This document shows, piece by piece, positions 1 through 11,392 of a DNA stretch of 64,000 bases. The notes under the pieces are model-generated. The model saw only the letters and a program-made list of their open reading frames with translations, had not been told where the DNA came from and made no database searches. How positions within the stretch are numbered: the first letter of the stretch is position 1; the number at the start of each line of letters is the position of its first letter. The translations under genes were made by a program, and so were the position numbers. This DNA is from Owenia fusiformis (taxonomy: Eukaryota; Annelida; Polychaeta; Sabellida; Oweniidae). The stretch is from assembly GCA_903813345.2 (NCBI GenBank), contig CAIIXF020000001.1, positions 12,791,915 to 12,855,914 on the forward strand, read 5' to 3'.

Positions 1-60
1 ATCTGATTTGTTTGACACATTTTCGTCACCTGGCTCGTCCAGTGGCGAACGAGACGCCAT
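1..60 (-). CDS. Possible first coding exon of a minus-strand gene, cut by the window edge
   Basis: On the minus strand an ATG at 60-58 opens a frame of 20 codons that runs off the window edge, beginning MASRSPLDEPGDENV. The surrounding 1-200 is clearly richer in G+C and CpG than the AT-rich flank, as expected of a 5' exon or promoter region. A possible splice donor (CCAG|GTGACG) lies about ten codons in, so the exon may end there instead. I do not recognise the protein. A longer competing minus-strand frame (241-26) overlaps it but looks like a chance frame. Divergent orientation relative to the astacin genes would place its promoter at about 60-250. Confidence 0.33.
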   Translation of the reverse strand, partial: MASRSPLDEPGDENVSNKSD

Positions 61-239
61 ATTTATCGGGATTCAGTAAAAACACAACTCGGGTCACTGA
101 CTTGCTGGAACGAAATTCGGAACACAGGATATTGATCACCCGGGGTGAGATAGGGGGTGACAAAATTACAAGCAACATGCATAACTGACCTACCAATCTA
201 TTCCTTACAATATCAAATACAATGTCTCCCAAAAGATTC

Positions 240-510
240 AAAATATGTTATAAATTGGTGAAGTTATTAATGATTCAAAGTGCAAAAATGGGCGAAAAAT
301 GTTTAAATTCTCCCAAATAATAAGAATGGTAACCATTCTTATAGAAAAATGATACATTATTATAAAAATCTTTCGTTTTCCTTGAATAAAGTATGCACTT
401 TTGTGATTTTTAGAAAATAGACATGACAAGGAATGACATGAGCCAAAAATATTCTAAAATTGAAACAATTTTTTGTTGAGCCTGCTCGCTTCTCCGATTC
501 TCTCTTGCCA
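240..510. repeat. Dispersed repeat, with copies elsewhere in the window
   Basis: Two blocks recur. Bases 372-510 (cctTGAATAAAGTATGCAC onward) reappear in the same orientation at about 26920-27045. Bases 240-320 reappear inverted at about 3965-4050 inside intron 1 of the first astacin gene. I see no coding potential and cannot place the family. A long minus-strand frame across 238-429 is fortuitous. Confidence 0.55.
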
Positions 511-894
511 TAGTAAAGTATGGACTGGAGATTAAATGGTGACTCAAACTGAAATTTAAATTGTTACTTTCTGTATCCATCTAAATTCTCCTACAATGAA
601 TGCACTATGATTCCCACGACAATGACCTAAAAGAGATTAATAATGAAAAACTTGATTTGCATAAAAAACTTAACAAATCTTTATAAAAATAATTCCTTAG
701 CTAATATTATTGTTTTGCCATGGAATATGATATGAATTATACATTGAACCCATTTGCAATAAAGATTTAAGCTGGAAAGTAATATATACTCACAGTGGTA
801 AAATACACAATATCATTTAATAAAAACATAAAATATCTTCAAATCTGTTATCCTTCGAAATAAAACAAAATTAAAACAAGGTATTAACATGCAA

Positions 895-1012
895 AATGTC
901 ACCTGCCATTTCTTACAGACACCAACCACTGAATACCATCCACAAGAAAAGTTGGAGACTATACAAATATGTCACCACTTGTGATGGCGTCATACATTTT
1001 CTATTATTTTTG
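895..1012 (-). repeat. Short interspersed repeat, first of five copies
   Basis: The block contains GCAAAATGTCACC, a CCATTTCTTACAGACACCAA-type core and ATGTCACCACTTGTGATGGC. Related blocks lie at about 46300-46410, 49955-50085, 52185-52380 and 59395-59500. The two ends (GTCACC near the left, GGTGACA-like in inverse near the right) suggest a small non-autonomous element of about 110 bp. The superfamily is unknown. Confidence 0.5.
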
Positions 1013-1105
1013 TTCACTAGACCACATGGCACAATAATTGTTACAGATATAAACTAATTTCATTCCCTATCTATGATTTATTGCTATCTTAAAAATAGAA
1101 TTACT

Positions 1106-1531
1106 CAGATGCGAGTAGGTAGTTGCCAGTTTCGCCACCAGGTGGCTGATTCGGGGGAATTAACATGGCAGGGTATTACAAAATTCCCTTAAACTTGAAT
1201 ATGCATCAGTTTTAGTGGTTCACTTTTCATATAACCCTTATGTATCTGATAGTTATACAAATTAAAATATGTCCAGTAAAAGAAAATATTATCTGCCCAA
1301 CACAGGAAAAGATATTTCACTTTTTGTGGTTTTACAGCATGGGGTATATGGGGAATCTCCCCGACCTAGAAATCTCATTTTCAAAGAAAATTAAATTTTC
1401 AAAGTTGATAAACTCTTTTCAAAACCACATTTCTAAATGTAATTTTACATGTAGATTCCAAATATGACATCAGTTTGACTGAATTGTGGATTTTTAATGA
1501 CGTAAATCAAGATTATTTCTACTCGCATCTG
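1106..1531 (+). mobile_element. Candidate MITE with 13-bp terminal inverted repeats
   Basis: CAGATGCGAGTAG at 1106-1118 is repeated exactly inverted at 1519-1531. The interior has no coding potential. A diverged copy in reverse orientation lies at about 44030-44560 in intron 1 of the third astacin gene (shared interior around GTCCAGTAAAAGAAAATATT and GGGGAATCTCC). I could not find a clear target-site duplication, so the superfamily is open. Confidence 0.5.
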
Positions 1532-2560
1532 GGATATTGAAAATGAAATAATGGACCAAATATTGGACCAAAGATTTAAATCTTAGATTTAAGATTTAAA
1601 TAAATTACAACAATCATGATTTTCAGAATATATTTCCCTTGAATGTCCCCTTTTGTCCAAATAAAATGATAATGTCCAGAGTGTCCAGAAAGTCTTTCAC
1701 TGTATAACATGTTAAATTAAGAAGAATGCATATCTTTCAAACTGACTTAACTTTTTAATTAAATTACATATCAAGATGAAACAACAAATTTCAAACTTTG
1801 ATGATAATGTATGATTACCCAATTGTATCATGAAGTAGTTTGTATATCTAAAAAATAATTCTTTTTTATCCCTCAGCTATTCTTAAAGGCACAGTCGTTT
1901 CAGAATAAACCTGTAGTTGTTATCATAATGGTAATAACACATCTTGATCTATCAAGGTATAACATGTGAATGAAGAAACAAACTGGTTTTTAAAACAGTA
2001 TGAAGATAACCATCATCATATAACTATCCTATAATTGGTAATCAAAACTAAGACTTTTTTGCCAGGTATACATTATTAAATTAGATTACAAGATAGTGAC
2101 AAGATTCTCAGGACACCCTTTAATACACCTTTTAATGTTTGATCATATATCTTGCTTTCAAATGTAAGCTTTCAGCCCTTTGTGCACATTGAAGATACCA
2201 AATAAAAAGTAAATTCAACTTAATTAAATATGAAAAATCATTACAGATGTAATTTGTTTGGACATGGGGAAATTAAGAAAGTTCAATTACTATAACAATA
2301 TGATTTATTGATCAAAATGGCCAGAAGTATTGTGCTGCATCACTGATTGACTTCCCTAAGATATTTTCATATGTTTAAATTGTCAAGTAATGTCTTTTTA
2401 CATGAGTATTTATAAACTGTCCAATTATACCACATCTTGCTTTAATTTAGAGAATGTTCTTCTGTTTTGACATTCTGCCTTTACATTGGCCCGTTTCCTC
2501 TGTTTAAGTGCTACACTGTGATATTTTACTTCCTGGTTAATTGCCTTTTGCTGTCTCATA
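1532..2560. other. AT-rich noncoding flank upstream of astacin gene 1
   Basis: No coding exon, RNA gene or repeat boundary is visible here. The core promoter of astacin 1 should lie near 2450-2600, where only a weak AAATATATC-like box near 2562 is seen. Unlike genes 2 and 3, this copy does not share the conserved upstream block. Confidence 0.4.
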
Positions 2561-2623
2561 ATAAATATATCAGAATTATTGGATCTTTCCTGTTTGAGAC
2601 ACCAACAAGGCAAGAGGTGAAAG

Positions 2624-5600
2624 ATGAAAAACAAACTTCTATTCTTGGCTTATTTCATTGGATTATTACTAATTTCAAATTCTAAAACTATTGAAGTAAG
2701 TAATTATGATAGTTTATACCTACTACTACAAAGTTATACTAATTAAGATAATTTGAAATCAAATTAATGTCTTATGTTATATACACAATCATATATTGAC
2801 AGGTATACTAAATTATAAAGCAAACCCTGGATGAGTTGAACGGTTCAACTATTAGATGGATTTTATAATAGATATACTGTTTGACATATCCTGTTAATAT
2901 TGTAAAATAAATGCGATAAGTACTCATTTAACAAGTTAATTTGCATTTTTATTTAAACAACTATATGGTAAATACTGTTATAAGATTGATTTGACAAATT
3001 GTTAATGCTAACAAAAAATGTTCACTTTAACTTGTGAATAAAATATATTTTTACTTGATTTGCAGTGGTCAATGCAGCGTAAATGCATACTCCTATTTTG
3101 ATGTTTATTCTACTATTGTAATTTATGCCGATTCCTGCACTTCCATCAAAAAACTATACATTATTAAAATGTGGATTTTTTTGGCACACCCTAAATATTC
3201 TATAACTGCCTCATATATATATTCTCAGAAAAATTTCGAATAAACCATGACATTTTCAACAGTTCTACCTAACTTTAAACATGCTGTGACATGGAATAAG
3301 TAATCATTGAATACTTGCAAGATTTCTGATGTCATTCACAGCTTCAAGTGGCAATCGGATCAACTTATTGCTACAGTTTCTTTTAAAGAATTCTTTCAAT
3401 TTGAAATACAAACATTTGAACCTGCAAAGTATGTTGTCATAAATCTAGCCATTATACAAAAGTTTTCTTTGTTTCTTTATTCTTGATATTCATTTAATTT
3501 TTTGATAGTAATATTTTAGAACCTCTGTCAGTATTCTAAAAAGTGTTCCACCATGGAGGTGCATCCTTGGTCCAAGGGTATTTCACTTCTTTTTGAGTAA
3601 TAAATGAAGTCCTTTGAATGAAGGATGGGGAGGTGCTCCATTGAAAGATATTCAATATCCCCTTCAAGGGGTCCAAGTGAATTATAGGACCTATATAATG
3701 GTTAGCTAATGCCCTAAGGCATCAAAGGTTAGACAATGGTAAGAAAAAAGTCCACCATCAATATAATTACCAATATGATTTCTAAGCTTCATTGTTATCC
3801 TTTAGTCAAACAGTCATGTTTAATTCAAGATAATTACACTGAACATATAACTTAATTAAATGTTATGAGCTATTATAACTGTTACATGTACATTGTTTTA
3901 TATAATTTATACACAATAAAAAGTACTAAATAACCAATTTCCAGTACTATAAAAGTTCACACTTAGTTGGGAGAGTTCAAAACAGTTTCCCCATTTTTGC
4001 ATTTGAATCTCAAATAACTTCACCAATTAATACATATTGCAGATTTTTATTCATATTATATTTGAGATCCTTAGGAATACATTATTAGGTTAACTGTTCA
4101 TATTTCAAGCAATATTGTTACCCCTAAATTATGAGATTATTATGAATCTTATCTGATTCCTCCTTTAACAAGTATAATTTGGTTCACATAATGTGCACCA
4201 TTAAATGTCTAATTAATTTTTTCTTATTTGTATATACAATTTTCTTATTTATATATATAGATCTGATTCTTCCTTTAGTATGTATAATTTGGTTCACATA
4301 ATGTGCACCATAAAATGTCTATGTAAATGTTTTCTTATTTTTCTTATTTATATATAGAATTTTCTTATTTATATACCTGATTCTTCCTTTAGTATGTACA
4401 ATTTGGTTCACATAATGTGCACCATAAAATGTCTGTGTAAATTTTTTCTTATTTTTCTTATTTATATATAGAATTTTCTTATTTATATACCTGATTCTTC
4501 CTTTAGTATGTATAATTTGGTTCACATAATGTGCACCATAAAATGTCTATGTAAATGTTTTCTTATTTTTCTTATTTATATATAGAATTTTCTTATTTAT
4601 ATACCTGATTCTTCCTTTAGTATATATAATTTGGTTCACATAATGTGCACCATAAAATGTCTATGTAAATTTTTTCTTATTTGTCTTATTAATATATAGA
4701 ATTTTCTTATTTATATACCTGATTCTTCCTTTAGTATGTACAATTTGGTTCACATAATGTGCACCATAAAATGTCTATGTAAATTTTTTCTTATTTTTCT
4801 TATTTATATATAGAATTTTCTTATTTATATAGATCTGGTTCTTGCTTTAACATGTATGATTTGGTTCACCGAATGTGCATCATTTGTATGTAAAATTTTT
4901 CTTATTTGAATTTTTTGTGAAATCAGGATGATAATGAGATTGAGAAAGAGCCCAGTGAGAGCAAACTTGGGGAAGGACCAGAAGATGGATACCAAGAAGG
5001 TAATGAGGTCAAAGAGACAGAACAAGCAATCCCTTCTTTCATTCATGTCTACTCTTGTCATTTTCTTCACATTTCCAAGACAAAAAAACCAAGAACAGAC
5101 TAGTGCTGTACTTCAAATAATGGAAATCACTTTTATCTAGTTGTAAAGTACAGCTAGATGTAATGTAGGAATAAAATATTTTATCCAAGTCTCATTATTG
5201 GGAAGCTATTTTTACCATTCATAAATAAAGTTTTGCAATTTTTATAAATTGACATTGACATTTATTGCTCTATTAATACTTTAATGTTTAACTCAAAAAA
5301 CACAATATGCGTCAACATATAGTATACAAAACACAATATGCTTTGACATATAGTATATATTTTTTCTTTTACAGTTGAAGACAATCCTGAGGAGAATGGT
5401 GGTATGTGATTTTGAATTTGATAGAGGCATAACAAATAACTTATTTAGAATTTGATATAATATACATCTGTATAAACCGTAAATGAAAATTGCTTTCCCT
5501 GAACATATTCAATTTCATCACATCTAAAAATATTGTATAGCCATATATCTTGGGGAATTGTTTACAATCAGGATCATATCCATGAAATAAAGATGCTTTT

Positions 5601-8600
5601 TGTAACTGTTGTTTCAGATCTGTCAGAAGGAGATATAGATAGAAGTGAAGAGGTAAGATAATCTAAATATTCAACAACAAGAAAACAGCAACTCCACAGA
5701 GTAGAAAATTCCAACGAACAAAAGATTCATGAATCTGTTTATGTCACAATATAATGTTTACCATCTATTCTACCCTAGAGAAAATGAGACAGACATTAAA
5801 GATATATCAGAATGTCCACCAGTTTTGGTTGGCCATTTTTAAGTTTCACTGGCACAAACAATATTTGTGATATAATGCAGGATAATGTAACCATACTTTG
5901 GACATAAATATATCCCTAAAAGACCATGTGTAGTATGGCAAGTGACTTTAGACGGTCATATCTTTCACCATGAGTACTTTCTGGGCATAAATACAGTGGT
6001 TTTTATTAAAAAAATATGTTTTCTTTCAAGTGAAGTACCCATGATAATAAAAATATCAATCGAACAATTCGAAAAATTATGAATAGGGACCCCATGTCAA
6101 CATTTTTTCAAAATATCGAACCTATTTACTCAAAAGAGGATCTCCCTTTTCTGATTTTTATTGCATGAAAAGATTATTCAACAAGGGGTCTAAAACATCT
6201 TCAAAAATATAATTGTACTGAAAGTCTAGTTTTGAAGATATCAATTTTCAATGACCAAAACAATGGATAGCACGAGTTTTCCCTGATAGAGCCCATGGGG
6301 AAAATAACATGGGATATGTGGTTTTTAACTTTAACGCATTTCAATACGCATCCCCTTTTCAGAAATTGTTCATATAGTGTAGAAGAATTTTTTGATATGT
6401 TTAAATTGAGAAAAGCAAGGTCCTCTTTTTAGAAAATAAGCCTAACATTTTTTAAAAATTGCCAGGGTAGGGCCCTAATCCATAATTTTTCAGAGAGTTG
6501 GATTAATATTTCACTATCATGAGGACTTCACTTGAAAGAAAACATATTGTTTTAATAAAAACCATTGTTTTTATGGCCAGAAAGTACTCATGGTGAAAGA
6601 TATGACTGTCTAAAATCACTTGCCATACTACACATGGACCTTTTGTGAATTTCCACTTTAGGCAGCAATTTTGAATTTTCCTTTGCACAATTCAGAAATA
6701 TAATATTCTAACTTCCTAAGGCAACTGTTGTAATATATAATGACTTTCACAATTCTTATCCAGATAAAAAGTTTCTGTTAATGACACCTAATTATCAATG
6801 GTTGATCTTTTTCAAATAAATATGATAAACATATTCATGAGCAAGTAATATTTACAGACACTGAAACTGTATTGACTTTGTACTTTTGATCTTCTGCAAA
6901 AGTTAATACATTTGATCTTTCAAAATTGCAAATTGCCTTTTACACAAGTTAATATTATCAAATTAAAATCTCTCTGATAGTTATGGATGATATAAATTTT
7001 CTTCAGAAATTCAAATCTGCGAGAACAGGAGATTCTGCCTTGAGATGGCCAAGGGGAAAGGTGATATATGCAATTGATAAAATGAAAATATGTAAGTATT
7101 CTATAAACCCATATTATATTGATATTTTGATTTCTGTAGTGTCTTGATTTTTTTAAAAGCATTTACTTAAGATTTACAATGAACAACTACACAACAAAAT
7201 TCTGAAAGTCCATGGAAAGTCTATATTAAGAGTCTATATGATAATGGTTGGACTAACCCTGAATATTAAATTAATGAATTCTCTAAAAGGCACTATTCAA
7301 ATGAGAAAAAGCCTTACGCCCGGGGCATTAAGTGGGTCATATACTATATGCCCATACTAATCTGTTTCAGCATCAAGAACGAGTGCAAATATAACAAAGG
7401 CAATGAAAATGATAGAAGATGCTGTTGCAATTCGTGGAAAAAAGTGCATAGAATTTTCACCAAAATCATATTCTGATGATGACTTTGTCTTTTTAACTAG
7501 CAAAAATGGGTAATTGGATAAATAATTTTCTTTCTTTAGTTTAGAGCTTCAAGCTTTGGATAAATGCTTATATTCCAAATAAAATACTTAGCAAACTGCA
7601 GACAAAATGAAAACTGAAGTTTTTGACATGATCATTTCTGAAAAACAAAATTGAAATTTCATTTAAATATACCACAACATTTTGAAATATTAAAAGTAAA
7701 AATATAAATTTTAAAATAAATAATCCATTAATCCAATGAAGGTCAACTGGAAAATAAAACCAGAACATATTTTGTATGATTTATAGGTGTTTCTCTAAGG
7801 TTGGTAAGGTGGGAGGTAGACAGGATATATCGTTGGGTATAGGCTGTAGAAAGATTGGTACAATAATACATGAGCTGTTACATTCTCTTGGGCTGGAACA
7901 TGCACATACAGAAGCGAATAGGGACAATTATGTCCATGTCAATTGGAAAAATGTCATACCAGGTAAACATTTATTTATTGTCCCAGGTAACTACATTTTC
8001 ACTTTGTAATTATCTTATGCTATATTTGTTGATAAATTGTTACTGATTTAACTTTTATGGAATATTAAGCTATACAGATCATATAAACATAATTACAACA
8101 TAATAGATATTTCCCAATCGCTTTAAGAGTCTAAAAGTTTTTGCAAAATCATTATTTTAGATTATAATCAACTTAATTGATTGTTATCATGTCTTCTCAC
8201 CTAGGGAAAATCATTAACTTCAAAAAGAGGGCGCTGTCAAAATATGACCATAAACCATACGACGTTGGTAGCATCATGCACTATGGAAACTTTGTCTTTT
8301 CAAAACGACCCTATCTTAAAACAATGCAGTCTAAAAAGAACCCTAAACTTATATTTGGACAAAGAAGTCACTTGAGCAAGGGAGATATTGCCGTTCTGAG
8401 AAAAATGTATATGTGCACAGGTAAAGTAAACTTTGTTAAAGGTTGAATCAAATCATCTATTGAATAAAAAATATCATGAAAATACACCTGAGGAAAGCAA
8501 AAATATCTTTATCACCATTATTTCAAATTCTTTACTTAGTAGCCTTCATGTTACAAATCTTTACTTCCTGCGAAAGCTATTTGGATTTTGATATAATAGC

Positions 8601-9531
8601 TTTCCCACGGAGCATTTGGACAGCTCAATGATCGTGACCTTTGAAATCGAATTCAGTCGATCCGCGGCTTACTTTTGGTCTCTAACTGTGTCTTACATCA
8701 GTATCATCAATCCGTGTAAGTATTGGAGCGCTGGAGTACTTCTTTTTCGATCAAGACTTGTAATTGTTAGTCGAGTGAATCGTTTTACTGCCAAATTCCA
8801 ATATGGCGGTTTCTGCTCGGACATTTTCGTAAATCTCCGGAGGTTGTCCGAACCTAACTAATTCTCAAAATTCATTTCGTTCGTTGCGTATCTCGCACCT
8901 AGCAAACCGCCATATTGGAAATAGGTCTGTAAAACTTTAACTCGATGAACAATTTACAAGTCTTGATCGAAAAAGAAGTACTCCAGCGCTCCAATACTTA
9001 CACGGATTGATGATACTGATGTAAGACACAGTTAGAGACCAAAAGTAAGCCGCGGATCGACTTAATTCAATTTCAAAGGTCACTATTGATCAGCTGTTCA
9101 CATCTCCGTTTGAGAGCCATAAGTTTCAAAATCTAACATGGCTCTCGAAGTGAGTAAACAAATCTTACTCTAATATCTCATGTTTGGCTTTTGCTCAACA
9201 TTATTCATTGTTTATTCTATTTTCCGTTTCTTTCCATCCTGTTTTTATACCTCTTGTTTACAATGCCCACTCCCCTTATATACCAAGCTGAACCCCACTT
9301 GTATGATGAAAATGTGGTTGCTCTGAACATCATTATTAAGAAACTTGTTATATTGTTGTAGCAAAAGGATCTGGAGTTAAGAGTAACACTGTGAAAAAAT
9401 CATACGCACAGCCTAAACCTAAAACCACAAAAAAAGCACCATTAAGACAACAATCTACTAGACGAAATTATGGATCGTCTTCTGTGCGCCGCACATCTGC
9501 AACAACACGAAGAAGATTTGTTGCTGGTTGA
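2624..9531 (+). CDS. Astacin-family (M12A) secreted zinc metalloprotease, copy 1 (nine exons, 330 aa)
   Basis: Exons: 2624-2695, 4927-4999, 5375-5401, 5618-5652, 7007-7091, 7371-7509, 7787-7962, 8205-8420, 9362-9531; all junctions are GT/AG and the joined frame is open to TGA at 9529-9531. Residues 1-20 are a hydrophobic signal peptide (MKNKLLFLAYFIGLLLIS). Residues 25-69 are a Glu/Asp-rich propeptide ending LSEGDI, where Asp63 matches the astacin aspartate switch that blocks the zinc. The catalytic domain starts near LRWPRGKVIYAID. Zinc ligands are His172, His176 and His182, catalytic Glu173, Met-turn SIMHY at 225-229 with Tyr229; the four family cysteines are 123, 145, 164 and 273. Oddities: the residue after the third His is Ala183, not the family Glu, and the usual HTRxDRD reads HTEANRD. 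Exon 9 encodes a Lys/Arg/Ser/Thr-rich tail. The substrate is unknown; expected to be secreted. Confidence 0.88.
4155..4915 (+). repeat. Seven-copy 114-bp satellite array in intron 1 of astacin 1
   Basis: Units begin at 4155, 4265, 4379, 4493, 4607, 4721 and 4837, each starting GATTCTTCCTTTAGTATG or similar and containing TTTGGTTCACATAATGTGCA. The spacing is 110, 114, 114, 114, 114 and 116 bp, and inner units are nearly identical. The last, shortened unit ends about 12 bp before the exon 2 acceptor at 4926, so the array supplies the T-rich tract of that splice site. Confidence 0.9.
5677..5790 (+). mobile_element. Left-end fragment of a pearl/Helentron-like element
   Basis: The block AAACAGCAACTCCACAGAGT followed by a variant of AATCCCAACGAACA matches the left ends at 34820 and 39595 and, inverted, at 51287. 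It lies in intron 4 of astacin 1. No right end with a GACG microsatellite follows, so it is truncated or interrupted by the adjacent foldback element. Confidence 0.55.
5922..6645. mobile_element. Foldback element in intron 4 of astacin 1
   Basis: The left arm (5922 to about 6150, starting CCATGTGTAGTATGGCAAG) is repeated inverted over about 6410-6645 (ending CTTGCCATACTACACATGG). Inner parts such as AAAAATTATGAATAGGG also pair. There is no coding frame. A solo arm of the same family lies at 11227-11392. Confidence 0.75.
7787..7962 (+). CDS. Astacin 1 exon 7: zinc-binding exon
   Basis: The exon opens in phase 2 with GCFSKVG and carries SLGIGC followed by HELLHSLGLEH, the HExxHxxGxxH zinc signature, then RDNYVHVNW. 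It ends at a GTAAAC donor. It holds family cysteines 2 and 3, which form a disulfide in characterised astacins. Confidence 0.9.
8205..8420 (+). CDS. Astacin 1 exon 8: Met-turn exon
   Basis: The exon encodes NFKKRALSKYDHKPYDVGSIMHYG, written here as its key parts: Y-D-V-G then SIMHY, the Met-turn with the zinc-facing Tyr, and later FGQRSHLSKGDIAVL and YMC, the C-terminal helix and fourth family cysteine. Position 222 is Asp and 262 is Gly; both are Cys in copies 2 and 3. Confidence 0.88.
8555..9160. mobile_element. Foldback element in intron 8 of astacin 1
   Basis: The best arms are 8626-8815 and 8897-9090, pairing through GATCCGCGGCTTACTTTTGG, TAAGTATTGGAGCGCTGGAG and CAATATGGCGGTTT. Weaker inverted similarity extends outward to about 8555 and 9160. 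No target-site duplication was found. The inverted arms could fold into a long hairpin in the pre-mRNA just before the last exon. Confidence 0.75.
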
Positions 9532-10057
9532 CAATTGTTGAAATCTCCATGACAAACTAAAATCTTATGAAAGTGATATAAAGTTTCAATTTTTAAACTG
9601 ACCAGGTGATGAGAAAGAATATTGTATGAAACAATACGTTATTGTATGAAACAATACGTTGAAAGTTCAATCAGTTTGGTTATCATTAATTGTACCAGGT
9701 GCAATAAGAAATATATTTTTCTAAATTGAAAAGTGGTGTTGAGTTTTCTTTTCTTATAGGCCTATAAGTAACAGAAATGTTGAGGTTAAATTGATCTGTA
9801 AAAATGCAATGTATGATAAGAATGCATTACATGTACTTATTATATCATTGCCTAGTTGTATCAATGAAATATAAGCAAGATACTGTATTATACCTGAGAC
9901 TAACATAACATTCTATGTTAGTCTCAGGTTATACTAACATATTACAAAAAAGATGAAAGATTTTTAAATTATCAATTGACACAAAGTGATAAATATCACA
10001 CTTTGAAGACCATGATGCTCACTATGTAATTTACCCAGCATGCCCAAAACCTAGTCT
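9532..10057 (+). other. 3' flank of astacin 1 with a perfect short hairpin
   Basis: No canonical AATAAA is evident close to the stop; AATAAG occurs near 9702. A perfect 15-bp inverted repeat (CCTGAGACTAACATA, six-base loop) occupies 9893-9928. Whether it marks transcript end processing or a small relic element cannot be judged. Confidence 0.4.
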
Positions 10058-10062
10058 GTACT

Positions 10063-11012
10063 CACAGTGTCCAACCAAAACGCTCTTACATGCACGACGG
10101 AGCGTTTCATTTACGCGGAAACGCTCCGAAGCAAAATAAAATGGCGGCTAATGAAGATTCTACTATGACCGCAAGTATTGTTTTACTTGTTTCTCTTACA
10201 TATCATACGTCATGGTGACATATTATGTACCATTCGATGAACACTACCGTGAGCAAAGATCTTATTGCTTCACCTTCTGGTGGTAAACTGTTATTTGGTT
10301 GATCAAAGCTCCGTAGTGTAGATCGAACGAATCTGAAGTAGACGAATTGACCACAAATTACGAATTAAACTAGTATTTATAAGAAGACGTCAATCTTTTT
10401 GTCAAAGTAGTAGATCACAAACTTGTATATTCTCATTTCCTAAACTCCCAGTCCAAATCCATTACTTGTTCTCGAGAAATCGCTTGTCTACCTCGAAACG
10501 CTCCTAAACAGATCTAGACTACCGGAGCGTTTCCAGTTCACTGTGTTAACCAGATCGGAGCGTTTCTTAAATGTGATAATGTCATCATTTTTAAGACTGG
10601 ACTTTTGGTTACCAAATCACTATTATGATGATGTATGGTGCGTTGAAGCATTGAAATTTGACCAAAATATACATTGGTGCTCTAATCTTGGCTCAACTAA
10701 TCACATGTCTCAACAAAAGGGGTTTTGACTGGTAAAATGACAAATACGTTTTTGAATTTTGATAACTATACTGCTTCGTACAGCTCTTAATTCAAACGCC
10801 AACAGCCAGCCAAGTACAACATGAATATCACAACCATCGAATGGTATACTCGAAATAAGTAACTCATACCTCTTATTCCCATTATTGGGGAAATCGTCAG
10901 ACGGCTCATCATTCCCGCTCGCCAGTTGTCCCACCCTGGAGCGTTTCTTTGTTTAGTTTCAGTAATGAAACGCTCCGTCGTGCATGTAAGAGCGTTTGGG
11001 TTGGACACCGTG
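10063..11012. mobile_element. Non-autonomous DNA transposon, CACAGTG terminus, 5-bp duplication (Transib/RAG-like candidate)
   Basis: The 48-bp terminal inverted repeats differ at two positions and begin CACAGTGTCCAACC (left) and CACGGTGTCCAACC (right, inverted). They are flanked by the direct repeat GTACT at 10058-10062 and 11013-11017. Transib and RAG-like transposons make 5-bp duplications and have CAC-starting ends; CACAGTG is also the V(D)J heptamer. The 950-bp interior has no transposase frame. It carries seven exact copies of GGAGCGTTTC in both orientations (10099, 10118, 10495, 10524, 10557, 10938, 10967). Superfamily placement is inferred from ends and duplication only. Confidence 0.72.
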
Positions 11013-11226
11013 GTACTGGCATCTGTAAAATTTTCAAGTTGATGAACAGGTTAATGGTTTTCTTGGAATTTTGATGACAAGAATTGTTCCGGGGAATTAA
11101 TATGTAGTCTTTGAGAAACTTTGAAAACATTGTTTATGACCTAGTTTGATGACCTTGACTTTTGAGCTTGAAAATTTCACTTTTCAGACCTCAGTAGGTA
11201 TTTTTTGATTTTGATTAAACTGATCT

Positions 11227-11392
11227 AAAGGTCCATGTGCAGTATGGCAAGTGATTTAAGACAGTCATATCTTTCACCATGAGTACTTTCTGGGTATAAA
11301 TACAGTGGTTTTTATTGAAATAATATGTTTTCTTTCAAGTGAAGTGCCCATGATGATAAAAATATCAATCAAACAATTCGAAAAATTGAAGT
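11227..11392 (+). repeat. Solo arm of the foldback family seen at 5922-6645
   Basis: It contains CCATGTGCAGTATGGCAAG, TTTCACCATGAGTACTTTCT and TATGTTTTCTTTCAAGTGAA, matching the left arm at 5922-6060 closely, then leaves the match after AATTCGAAAAATT. The remaining 11393-12416 holds only a right-end-like block (CACTTGAGCTAAAAATG near 11465) and a short hairpin of GCCGACCACC near 11809-11865. Confidence 0.65.

Noticed and set aside
4155-4915. Regularly spaced repeats that could suggest a CRISPR array
   Set aside because: The whole 114-bp unit is repeated with no unique spacers, it lies in an animal intron, and there are no cas genes.
8616-8861. 81-codon frame in intron 8 of astacin 1
   Set aside because: It lies wholly in the left arm and loop of a foldback element, with no splice or domain support.
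10063-11012. A RAG1-like, RAG2-like or Transib transposase gene near the CAC-ended elements
   Set aside because: No long frame or recognisable catalytic segment exists in or near any of the three elements. Only the ends and duplications support the group.
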